NCBI RefSeq assembly: GCF_001905345.1
Contig: NZ_LFBV01000006.1
Coordinates: 434,001 to 498,000, forward strand
Source of the DNA: Streptomyces uncialis
Lineage (GTDB): Bacteria; Actinomycetota; Actinomycetes; Streptomycetales; Streptomycetaceae
Direction of reading: 5' to 3'
Length of the DNA stretch: 64,000 nucleotides
In this document: in pieces, positions 1-7,189 of the stretch
Position numbering within the stretch: the first letter of the stretch is position 1
Layout: each line of letters opens with the position of its first letter
The notes under the pieces: generated by a model
What the model saw: the letters and a program-made list of their open reading frames with translations, nothing else
The model's database searches: none
What the model was told of the DNA's origin: nothing
Translations under genes and position numbers: made by a program

Positions 1-89
1 ACCCTGGACGCCCACTGACCCGGCCGTCCCGGTCCGCGCGGGCCCCGCACACCCGTGCGGACACCTGGGGCGCGCCGGGCGGGCCCCGT
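1..89. other. Left-edge intergenic stretch
   Basis: The first 18 bases read as five sense codons and a TGA in frame 1, so this may be the tail of an upstream gene. Too little is visible to support a gene call. The remainder leads into the promoter of the first complete gene. Confidence 0.3.
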
Positions 90-95
90 TACGAT
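90..95 (+). promoter_or_regulatory. -10 box of a leaderless promoter
   Basis: TACGAT lies 7 bases before the GTG at 103. That spacing places the transcription start at or next to the start codon. No ribosome binding site is visible, which fits leaderless translation. Confidence 0.5.
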
Positions 96-102
96 GCCGG
101 GC

Positions 103-1287
103 GTGACGAACGACGAAGCTCCGCGGCTGGCGGACCTGATGCCGTGGTCCGTCGCCGCCCCCCGGCTCGGCCGGAGCTGGCCGCTCGCCCCGGACCCGGA
201 CACCCTCGGTGCCCGCTGGGACGCCCTGACGCGGGCGCGGGGAGCGGAGCGCGCGGCCCTGTTCGAGGTGTCCCGGGCCCGTGACCCGCACTCGGCGGTC
301 GCCCAGCTGCCGGGCCGGCGCACGTCCACGGCCCGGCTGGCGCGCGACCCGGGTCCGCTCCCCGGGCCGCTGCGGGTCCTGTGCGGCCCGTTCGACGAAC
401 AGTGGCTGCTCCCGGACCACCGGCTGATCGACTCGGCCCGGCCGGAACTGTGGCGGGTCGCGGACCAGGCCCAGCTCTTCGCCGTCGAGCAGCGGGTGCC
501 GTCCGGGGACCCGGGGCCCACCCTGCTGGTGTCCGCCCTGCTGCCGGTCTCCGCGCCGGCGTCCGGCCCGGCGCCGCGGGTCCGTCCGCTGTTCCGGCGG
601 CCCGGGGGCACCGAGCCGAATCTCGCCCCGGGCCTGCTGGGGCGGCTGGCCGACCGGCTGGGCGGCTCCCCCGCCCCGGTGGACGTCCTCGCGTGGATCG
701 TGGCGTATGCCCGGCCCGCTCCCGGGGGCTGTGTCGTCCCACTGACCACCGATGCCGGCGCCTGGGCGCGCGGCACCGCCACGGGCCACCGGATGCTGCG
801 GGTGATGTGCCGCCCGGAGGGCGGGCGTCCGAAGCTTCCGGGCGGCCGGCGCCCGTACATCCGGGTGCCGCTCCCGGACCGGCCCGGGGAACTCCGCTAC
901 GACCGTGACGGGGAGACGCTGTGTGCGGGCGAGGGTCGGATCTCCCCCGTCCCGGCCGGGGCCTGGGACTTCACGGTCGGCGGGGCCCGGGTCCTGGAGT
1001 CGTGGTTCGCGGGGCGGACAGTCGTCCCGGAGGGGTCCGGGGCGCTGGCGGCGATCCGGGCGGCCGGCTGGCAGCGGTCATGGACCTCGGAGCTGCTGGA
1101 GCTGATCACCGTCCTGGCGCTGCTCGCGGAACTGCGCGCGAGCGTCCCGGACCCGGGCGGCGCACCGCTCACGGCGGCGGAGCTGCGCGGGGCCGGGGTG
1201 CTCCCGCCGCCGGAGGCGGCACGCCGTCCGGCCTCGGTGCTCGACCATCACGAGGAGGGCCCGGAGGGGCAGTTCGCGCTGCTGTGA
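103..1287 (+). CDS. Type ISP restriction/modification-like protein, C-terminal specificity-domain type
   Basis: A 394-residue protein. The N-terminal part (MPWS near residue 12, then a run of conserved LAPDP and LARDPGP segments) and the C-terminal ending (SVLDHHEEGPEGQFALL) match, from my knowledge of Streptomyces annotations, stand-alone proteins labelled 'type ISP restriction/modification enzyme'. Those carry the C-terminal specificity domain rather than a complete enzyme. I see no helicase motifs and no methyltransferase NPPY/DPPY motif, so it should not be able to cut or methylate DNA alone. The GTG at 103 is preferred because a TACGAT box sits 7 bases upstream; an in-frame ATG at 94 is the alternative. 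No partner restriction gene is nearby, so its role is unknown. Confidence 0.6.
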   Translation: MTNDEAPRLADLMPWSVAAPRLGRSWPLAPDPDTLGARWDALTRARGAERAALFEVSRARDPHSAVAQLPGRRTSTARLARDPGPLPGPLRVLCGPFDEQWLLPDHRLIDSARPELWRVADQAQLFAVEQRVPSGDPGPTLLVSALLPVSAPASGPAPRVRPLFRRPGGTEPNLAPGLLGRLADRLGGSPAPVDVLAWIVAYARPAPGGCVVPLTTDAGAWARGTATGHRMLRVMCRPEGGRPKLPGGRRPYIRVPLPDRPGELRYDRDGETLCAGEGRISPVPAGAWDFTVGGARVLESWFAGRTVVPEGSGALAAIRAAGWQRSWTSELLELITVLALLAELRASVPDPGGAPLTAAELRGAGVLPPPEAARRPASVLDHHEEGPEGQFALL

Positions 1288-1641
1288 GACACGGCCGGCC
1301 TCCGGTGGGCGCGGCGGGTGCGGGCGCCGGGTACGGGGGAAGCGGGCACGGCGGCGTGGGGAGACGCGGCGCGCTGGCCGGTCCGGCACGGAGGGGGAAG
1401 AGGGTTCGCGACACAGGCCCGGGGGGCGGCGGATCGGCCGGGGAGGGACCGAACCGCGCCGCGCGGGGTGTGACGGACCGGCGCTCCGTGCCGGTGATGT
1501 CGAAACGGTGAGCACAGGTGTGACCCGTGCTCGCCGGGGGTGCCGAAGGGCGCCGCGCACCGTGGGGATGACGGTTTCGGGATGGCGACGCGGCGCCTTA
1601 CGGGGGTGGGCCGTCGAGCAGGGGCCGCCGGGGCGGCCCGC
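1288..1641. other. Intergenic, 354 bp, no gene seen
   Basis: This stretch lies between two convergent genes. It holds a weak hairpin at 1510-1532 (arms GAGCAC and GTGCTC) that may help terminate transcription. Reading frames across it are arginine/glycine/proline-rich shadows without ribosome binding sites. Confidence 0.5.
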
Positions 1642-1911
1642 TCAGCGGTCGCCGAACAGCGACCGGCGCAGCCTCCTCAGTGGGGCGAAGAGCGACACAC
1701 GCCGGACCCGCGCCTTGCGCACGCTGGGCTCACGAGCGGTGTCACGCGTCGTCAGTTCACGCATCAGCGAGGTCGCCTCGGCCGTCTCGCGCTGCGGGAC
1801 GGCGGGACCGCCCAGCACCGCCAGATGACGGTCGAGACGCGAGCTGGTCGCGCTGCTCCCGCAGGTGATCGCGGGTACGCGAGCCCTGCTTCGCATCGTT
1901 ATCTGTTCCAT
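1642..1911 (-). CDS. Small basic conserved hypothetical protein
   Basis: An 89-residue protein with no signal peptide or membrane segment. The first half is mixed (MRSRARVPAITC, then a serine/leucine stretch). The second half is strongly basic and ends LRRLRRSLFGDR, which suggests binding to nucleic acid or an acidic partner; that is inference. The start at 1911 follows a GGGGAGAG purine run at short spacing, and an ATG five codons later (1896) is an alternative. I do not recognise a named family, although the composition and ending resemble small proteins conserved among streptomycetes. It is divergent from the kinase pseudogene. Confidence 0.55.
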   Translation of the reverse strand: MEQITMRSRARVPAITCGSSATSSRLDRHLAVLGGPAVPQRETAEATSLMRELTTRDTAREPSVRKARVRRVSLFAPLRRLRRSLFGDR

Positions 1912-2299
1912 TTCTCTCCCCACCCGTACGAGGGCACCCGACCCGGGCAGGTTAACCCTATCGCCCCACCGTGACACCCGTGTATCCCGCCCACGGGATT
2001 CACCTCTCGGGTGCCCGGTTGACGCTCTCCGCACACCTCGGTCCCCAATCGCCTTGATTACCGGGCAAGTTGGACATTCCCCCACGACCGACCCCGTCAA
2101 ACCTCCGGAAAGCGCACCCGTCCGCACCGTGCCCCGCCCGAACGGTGCCCGCCGGTCGGACACCACGCCGGACCCCGCACACCCGTCCGGGGTCCGGCGC
2201 AGGTCACGGGCGCCTCGACCCCACCCTTCCGAGGGGGTCGCAAGCGGCCCCCGCTGGGCTGCTTTTGTGAGGAATCGCACGCTGCGAAGGGGGACGCCG
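1912..2299. other. Divergent intergenic region, 388 bp
   Basis: This separates the small basic protein gene from the kinase remnant. It contains a perfect 11-bp inverted repeat (2166-2176 with 2189-2199; left arm CGCCGGACCCC) and a 7-bp one around 2217-2240. These could be regulatory hairpins or remnants of a terminator. No gene is evident. Confidence 0.5.
2166..2199. repeat. 11-bp perfect inverted repeat
   Basis: Arms CGCCGGACCCC and GGGGTCCGGCG are separated by 12 bases. It lies 100 bp before the kinase remnant start and is followed by a second, weaker hairpin. Confidence 0.6.
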
Positions 2300-2996
2300 G
2301 TGACCCGGGGACCGAGCGGTGACGGTCAGGAGCGCGGCGGCGGGGCGCCCGGAGGCGATCCGGCGGGCGGCGGGGTGCCCGAGCGGCTCGTCGGCGGGCG
2401 CTACCGGCTGCTGTCCGCGCTCGGCGAGGGCGGGATGGGCACGGTGTGGCACGCCCGGGACGAGGCGCTGCACCGGGAGGTCGCCGTGAAGGAGGTCCGG
2501 GCCCCGGCAGGGCTCCCGGCGGCCGAGGCGGCACGGCCGCACACCCGCCTGGAGCGCGAGGCGTGGGCGGCGGCCCGGGTGTCGCACCGGGGTGTGGTCA
2601 CCGTCCATGACGTGGCCGTGGACGGCGGCCGGCCGTGGATCGTGAGGGAACCGGTCCGGGGGCTCGCCCTGTCGGACGTCCTCGACGCCGAGGGACCGCT
2701 GCCGCCGCCGCGGGCCGCCCGGATCGGCGCCGAGGTGCTGAACGCGCCGCGGGCCGCCGATGGGGCGGGGGTGCCGCACCGGGACATCAAGCCCGGGACG
2801 CCCGGTCGGGGCGGTCGTCGGACCCGGGCCGGAAGGCCCTGACGTTCCCGGCGGACGGCGACCTCACCCGGCGGGTGGAGCACCTGGAGCCGGTCCGCCG
2901 GGCCATGTGGTCCACGTACCGGGACGCGCTGCGGGTCGAGGTGCGCGCGCCGGTGCGCAAGGAGTCGGACGAGGTGGCGTTCACGGTGACGTGCGC
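2300..2996 (+). pseudogene. Truncated serine/threonine protein kinase gene
   Basis: A GTG start at 2300 with GAAGGGG about 8 bases upstream opens a clear eukaryotic-type kinase N-lobe. The glycine loop reads GEGGMGTVW, the VAIK-type lysine is in EVAVKEV, and the catalytic loop reaches HRDIKPG. The frame then leaves homology at once and stops at 2842. The metal-binding DFG motif, activation loop, C-lobe and any transmembrane/sensor part are missing. After the stop, the +1-type frame (about 2820-2996) carries a plausible tail fragment (RRAMWSTYRDAL), as if most of the gene had been deleted. The product could not be an active kinase. The next reading-frame stop falls beyond the terminator at 2997. 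Confidence 0.7.
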
Positions 2997-3030
2997 GGGG
3001 GAGGTCCCGTCGACGGACGGAACCTCCCCC
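2997..3030. terminator. Terminator hairpin between kinase remnant and lipase gene
   Basis: Arms GGGGGAGGT (2997-3005) and ACCTCCCCC (3022-3030) enclose an inner CCGTC/GACGG stem. The position between two convergent genes suits a bidirectional terminator. Confidence 0.65.
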
Positions 3031-3055
3031 GCGTCGCGGTCGGGGTGAGCGGAGG

Positions 3056-3865
3056 TCAGGCGGCGGCCGTCAGGGCGGGCAGATAGCCCCTGGACTGGCC
3101 GTTCGCCTTGGGGTGGTAGGACTCGCCGATGCTGAGCCAGTTGACGCTGTGCAGCCACGCGTCACCGGAGCAGATCTCGTGTCCCGCGAACCGGTCGGCG
3201 ACCCCGGCGAAGGCGAAGCCGTGGTCGGCGGCGCGCTTGGCGAGCGTGCCGTTGAGATGGTCGGACGCGGCGTTGATCGCGGAGCGTTCCCGCTCGGAGA
3301 GCCCGGCGACACAGGTGCCGCTCAGCTTGTAGAAGCGGGGGTAGCCGAGGACGACGACCTGGGCGGCGGGTGCCCGGTCGCCGATCGCCGTGTAGACCCG
3401 GTCGAGGAGACCCGGCAGCGTCGAGTCGACGTAGGAGCGCGCGGAGGCGACCCGGGACAGGCAGGAGCTCTCGGAGCCGGTGACGCAGGCCGTCATGACA
3501 TCCGCGAAGCCCGCGTCGTTGCCGCCGACGGTGACGCTGACGAGACCCGTACCGGAACCCAGGGGTCCGAGCTGGTTCGCCAGAACATCACCCGTACGAG
3601 CACCCGAACACGCGGTGAAGTGGAAGGACGAGGGTGAGTTGGCCGCGGCCCAGAGCGCCGGGTAGGCGCGCGGGGTGCGCTTGCAGGAGCCGCTTGAGCT
3701 GTCGTAGGCACCCGCTCCGACACCGGAGGAGTAGGAGTCGCCGAGCGCTACGTAGCCGGTGGGGGCGGCTTGGGGGGATGCCTGCGCCGTGGCGGCACCG
3801 GTGACGGTGAGGCCGACGGCGAGGAGGAGCGCGGACAGGTACGACGTAAGTCGGGAACGTCTCAT
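3056..3865 (-). CDS. Secreted SGNH/GDSL-family lipase or esterase
   Basis: A 269-residue precursor with a classic Sec signal peptide (MRRSRLTSYL, hydrophobic core, likely cleavage after about residue 29). The SGNH blocks are in order: GDSYSSG with nucleophile Ser44, a conserved Gly in TACSGARTGD, GGND at 114-117, and SYHPKANGQ near the end with catalytic His251. An Asp two residues before that His is absent, as in Streptomyces lipases with a Ser-His dyad. Paired cysteines suggest extracellular disulfides. The known family hydrolyses short-chain esters, lipids or phospholipids; the substrate cannot be read here. The start follows an AAAGGGTGG site. It is divergent from a secreted subtilase, so the pair may serve nutrient scavenging. 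Confidence 0.9.
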   Translation of the reverse strand: MRRSRLTSYLSALLLAVGLTVTGAATAQASPQAAPTGYVALGDSYSSGVGAGAYDSSSGSCKRTPRAYPALWAAANSPSSFHFTACSGARTGDVLANQLGPLGSGTGLVSVTVGGNDAGFADVMTACVTGSESSCLSRVASARSYVDSTLPGLLDRVYTAIGDRAPAAQVVVLGYPRFYKLSGTCVAGLSERERSAINAASDHLNGTLAKRAADHGFAFAGVADRFAGHEICSGDAWLHSVNWLSIGESYHPKANGQSRGYLPALTAAA

Positions 3866-4164
3866 GGAACCACCCTTTAGCAGGATCTCTGGCTCAACTT
3901 TCGTACCAGGACGCCTTTTCAACCGGAAGTGTCCATGTCAATTCTCCCCGAAACAAACCCACCTTATTCGCCATGCATTCAATTACGTTCAGATGACGAC
4001 GCCATGACAAGTGGTCAACACCCTTGCTCTGCCAGGGCGGATGACGCACGCTGCTGAACGGCCCGAACGGAACGCGTCCGTCCGGGCCGCCGTGCGCGCT
4101 CCCGCGCACACCCCCCACACCGCGCGTCCCACGACGCGCCCGCCCGGAGGAGGGCTCCCTCGTC
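3866..4164. other. Divergent promoter region, lipase and subtilase
   Basis: About 300 bp that is noticeably richer in A and T between 3895 and 4030 than the flanking genes. On the minus strand a TTGACA hexamer (near 3938-3943) is a possible -35 element for the lipase gene, but I cannot pair it with a convincing -10. No gene seen. Confidence 0.45.
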
Positions 4165-5403
4165 ATGGCACAGCAGCGAAGCACCACCACGCACGGCACC
4201 CCCCGCACCACGCGTACCGCCCGGATCGCGGTGGCCGTCGCCGTCGCGGCAGCCACCGGTCTCATGGGCTCGCTGACCGCGCTCCCGGCGCACGCCGCCC
4301 CCGCCGAGGGCACCGTCCTCGCGGCCGGTTCGCCGACGGCAGTCAAGGACAGCTACATCGTCACCCTCAAGAAGGACGCCGGACTGCGGGCCTCCACACC
4401 GCAGGGCAAGAAGCTCATATCGGGCTACGGCGGTACGGTCCGCACCACCTTCCGCAGCGCCCTCAACGGCTTCACGGCCACCCTCTCGGCCACCGAGGCC
4501 CGCAGGCTCGCCGCCGACCCGAAGGTGGCGTCGGTGGAGCAGAACCAGCGGGTGCGGGTGCAGGCCACCCAGACCAACGCGCCCTGGGGCCTGGACCGGA
4601 TCGACCAGGCCGCCCGCCCGCTCAACGGCACCTACACCTACCCGGACAGCGCGGGCACCGGGGTGACCGCGTTCGTCATCGACACCGGCGTACGGATCAG
4701 CCACTCGCAGCTCACCGGTCGGGCCGGCAACGGCTACGACGCGATCGAGGGCGACACGGTGGCCCAGGACGGCAACGGCCACGGCACCCATGTGGCCACC
4801 ACCATCGCGGGATCGACGTACGGCGTCGCGAAGAAGGCGCGGATCGTGGCGGTCCGCGTCCTCGACAACAACGGCTCGGGCACCACCGCCGGGGTCATCG
4901 CGGGCGTCGACTGGGTGACCCGCAACCACAGCGGCCCCTCGGTGGCGAACATGTCGCTCGGCGGCGGCGCGAGCACCACCCTGGACAACGCCGTCCGCAA
5001 CTCCATCGCCAGCGGGGTGACCTACGCGGTCGCGGCGGGCAACAGCGGCGTCAACGCGTCCTCGACCTCACCCGCGCGGGTCACCCAGGCCATCACGGTC
5101 GGGGCGACGAGCAACACCGACGCCAAGGCGAGCTGGTCCAACTTCGGCAGTGTGCTGGACCTGTTCGCGCCGGGTGTCTCGATCACGGCCGGCTGGCACA
5201 CCGGTGACTCCGCCACGAACACCATCTCCGGTACGTCGATGGCCGCGCCGCATGTCGCCGGGGCCGCCGCCGTCTATCTGTCCAGCAGGCCCACGGCGAC
5301 ACCCGCCCAGGTCTCCACCGCACTGGTGAACGGCGCCACCAACAGCGTGGTGACCACGCCCGGCTCCGGTTCCCCGAACAAGCTGCTCAGGCTGGTTCCG
5401 TAG
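4165..5403 (+). CDS. Secreted subtilisin-family (S8, proteinase K-like) serine protease
   Basis: A 412-residue pre-pro-enzyme. Residues 1-45 are a long twin-basic signal peptide ending AHA. Residues about 62-132 form an I9-type inhibitor propeptide (KDSYIVTLKKDAG to VASVEQNQRV). The mature peptidase follows, with catalytic Asp173 (VIDTGV), His206 (GHGTHV), oxyanion Asn in AAGNSG and Ser358 (SGTSMAAPH). It ends right after the catalytic domain, with no P-domain or carbohydrate-binding extension. It should be exported, self-process and degrade extracellular protein. A GGAGGAG site precedes the ATG at rather long spacing. Transcription should stop in the hairpins that follow. Confidence 0.93.
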   Translation: MAQQRSTTTHGTPRTTRTARIAVAVAVAAATGLMGSLTALPAHAAPAEGTVLAAGSPTAVKDSYIVTLKKDAGLRASTPQGKKLISGYGGTVRTTFRSALNGFTATLSATEARRLAADPKVASVEQNQRVRVQATQTNAPWGLDRIDQAARPLNGTYTYPDSAGTGVTAFVIDTGVRISHSQLTGRAGNGYDAIEGDTVAQDGNGHGTHVATTIAGSTYGVAKKARIVAVRVLDNNGSGTTAGVIAGVDWVTRNHSGPSVANMSLGGGASTTLDNAVRNSIASGVTYAVAAGNSGVNASSTSPARVTQAITVGATSNTDAKASWSNFGSVLDLFAPGVSITAGWHTGDSATNTISGTSMAAPHVAGAAAVYLSSRPTATPAQVSTALVNGATNSVVTTPGSGSPNKLLRLVP

Positions 5404-5421
5404 CACTCCCGCACGATCGTC

Positions 5422-5461
5422 GCAGGGCCGCCTCCCCCCACTTCACCACGGGCGGCCCTGC
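5422..5461 (+). terminator. Terminator 1 after the subtilase
   Basis: Perfect 11-bp arms (GCAGGGCCGCC and GGCGGCCCTGC) with an 18-base loop, starting 19 bases after the stop codon. Confidence 0.75.
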
Positions 5462-5464
5462 TCC

Positions 5465-5494
5465 GTGTCCGGGGAGCCGACCCCACCCGGACAC
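5465..5494 (+). terminator. Terminator 2 after the subtilase
   Basis: Perfect 9-bp arms (GTGTCCGGG and CCCGGACAC) with a 12-base loop, four bases after the first hairpin. Confidence 0.55.
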
Positions 5495-5496
5495 CG

Positions 5497-5535
5497 GGGA
5501 GTTCCCCGGAGGCCCACGACCACCGGGGAACTCCC
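5497..5535 (+). terminator. Terminator 3 after the subtilase
   Basis: Perfect 13-bp arms (GGGAGTTCCCCGG and CCGGGGAACTCCC) with a 13-base loop. It is the third hairpin in a row. Confidence 0.55.
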
Positions 5536-5679
5536 TGGCGGGTAGCGGGCGTCCCGACCGCCCGCGCCGGGTGGTGCCGACGGGACGGCCGTGCGTGACT
5601 CCGGGCCGTCGGGCGGGCGGGGCTGTACGGGTGGGCCGGGCCGGAAACCTGGATGCGCGGGGCAGTCGGGTGCCGCATC

Positions 5680-6948
5680 ATGTCCGGCATGCCCACGCGA
5701 ACGGAGCACACTCTGACGTACGAGCCTCAGGACGACGACCGCCCCACCGATGCCCCCCTGAACACCCCCGACCTCGATACCGCGGGCACCGCCGACAACG
5801 GCCCTCCGGAGGGCCTCACCGGCACCGGAACCGGCACCGGAACCGCCGCCGTACCGGGGGACGCGTTCGCCGCCGTCCTGCCGATGCAGGTCGCCCTGAA
5901 CGACGAGGACAGCACGTCCGACGTGGTGGACGCGCTGTTCCTGGGGCGGTTCGCGAACGGTGAGCAGCCGTTCTCGCACCGGACGGCCATCGAGCGGGTC
6001 CGGGCCGGGGCCACCCTGCTGCCGCCCGGCGCGACCGTGGTGCGGGCCACCCGCGACGACAACCGCGGCAACACCCTCGCGGTGGGCGACGACTGGACCC
6101 TGCTGGTGTCCCGCTGGCGGCAGGGCGCGGACGTCACGGTCACCGCGACCAGCGCCGAGCTGGCGGAACGGGTGCTGGAGCAGGCGACGGACGGCGCGTC
6201 CGACGAGCCGGAGCCGCAGCCGGAGACGGTCACGATGGGCTTCTGGTACGTGTCGCCGCGGCGCGGTCCGCACCGCACCACCCGGCAGATCTCCGCCGAC
6301 ACCTGGGCCGGGGCGCGCGCCAACTACACCGCGCCCGTCGCGGAGGCGATGGACGGGCTGATGAAGCTGACCGCGGACGACATCGCGGGGCGGCTGCTGC
6401 TGCTCCACGGCCCGCCGGGCACCGGCAAGACCTCCGCGCTGCGCACCCTGGCCCGCTCGTGGCGGGACTGGTGCCAGGTGGACTGCGTGCTCGATCCGGA
6501 GCGGCTGTTCTCCGATGTCGGCTATCTGATGGACATCGCGATCGGTGAGGACGAGGGCTCCGGGAACGGCCGCTGGCGGCTGCTGCTCCTGGAGGACTGC
6601 GACGAGCTGATCCGGGGCGGCGCGAAGCACACGGCGGGGCAGGCCCTGTCCCGGCTGCTGAACCTGACGGACGGTCTGCTCGGCCAGGGCCGCAACGTCC
6701 TCGTCGGGGTCACCACCAACGAGGACCTGGAGCGGCTGCACCCGGCCGTCGTACGGCCCGGACGCTGCCTGGCCCGGATCGAGGTCGGTCCGCTGACCCG
6801 CCCGGAGGCCGTCGACTGGCTCGGTACGGAGGAGGGCGTGGGACGCGAGGGGGCTACGCTGGCGGAGCTGTTCGCGCTGCGGCGGGGCAGTTCCCCGGCG
6901 GCGGTACCGGGAGCCCGGGACGGCGCGGACGCGGGACTGTATCTGTAG
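5680..6948 (+). CDS. AAA-type ATPase, DUF5925 family
   Basis: A 422-residue cytoplasmic protein. Residues 1-60 are acidic and threonine/glycine-rich (GTGTGTGT), probably disordered. Residues 65-225 form the actinobacterial N-domain seen in proteins annotated DUF5925. The AAA domain has Walker A GPPGTGKTS at 244-252, Walker B LLLLEDCDE near 301-309, and an arginine-finger-like segment VVRPGR. A sensor and substrate role is unknown; AAA proteins of this sort usually remodel or unfold partners. There is no adhesin, protease or toxin partner gene beside it. Start choice between ATG 5680 and ATG 5689 is open because no strong ribosome binding site is seen. Confidence 0.8.
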   Translation: MSGMPTRTEHTLTYEPQDDDRPTDAPLNTPDLDTAGTADNGPPEGLTGTGTGTGTAAVPGDAFAAVLPMQVALNDEDSTSDVVDALFLGRFANGEQPFSHRTAIERVRAGATLLPPGATVVRATRDDNRGNTLAVGDDWTLLVSRWRQGADVTVTATSAELAERVLEQATDGASDEPEPQPETVTMGFWYVSPRRGPHRTTRQISADTWAGARANYTAPVAEAMDGLMKLTADDIAGRLLLLHGPPGTGKTSALRTLARSWRDWCQVDCVLDPERLFSDVGYLMDIAIGEDEGSGNGRWRLLLLEDCDELIRGGAKHTAGQALSRLLNLTDGLLGQGRNVLVGVTTNEDLERLHPAVVRPGRCLARIEVGPLTRPEAVDWLGTEEGVGREGATLAELFALRRGSSPAAVPGARDGADAGLYL

Positions 6949-7120
6949 CGCGCACCCATCTCCGCGAAGCGTTTTTCACGAAGAGTCACGACGGCACCGA
7001 CGGAACCTCTTCGCGAAGATGTCTTTGCCGAAGCAGTCTTTGACCAGGACGAACCGCGCGCCGCCGTGGACCGGTAGCTTGCGGGACGCCCCGGCCGGCG
7101 CCGTGGGCGCCCTGCCGGAT

Positions 7121-7126
7121 GCCGAG
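7121..7126 (+). promoter_or_regulatory. Ribosome binding site GAGAGG of a short leader ORF
   Basis: GAGAGG lies 12 bases before the GTG at 7139. The downstream MFS start at 7186 has no comparable site of its own. Confidence 0.4.
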
Positions 7127-7138
7127 AGGATCACGCTG

Positions 7139-7189
7139 GTGACCCGTCCGCCGCCGGAACCGGAGTCCCCCGGCGCGGGGTCCTCGTGA
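7139..7189 (+). CDS. 16-codon leader ORF coupled to the MFS gene
   Basis: A GTG start followed by 15 codons (TRPPPEPESPGAGSS) ends in a TGA that overlaps the MFS start as GTGA. The peptide is proline-rich. Ribosomes ending here would be placed exactly on the transporter start, so the likely job is translational coupling or ribosome-stall sensing at the prolines. An alternative is that this was once the exporter's own N-terminus and a frameshift separated it. Confidence 0.4.
   Translation: MTRPPPEPESPGAGSS

Noticed and set aside
103..1287. Complete restriction-modification or phage-defence system
   Set aside because: Only a specificity-type protein is present; no helicase, nuclease or methyltransferase motif and no partner genes.
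5680..6948. AAA ATPase as part of a defence or secretion island
   Set aside because: Neighbours are a secreted protease and an MFS exporter with their own signals; no conserved partner is seen.
7008..7019. TCTTCGCGAAGA palindrome before the leader ORF
   Set aside because: It is short and lies among several related TCGCGAAG/ACGAAGA segments. I could not tie it to a promoter or terminator, so it is not listed as a site.
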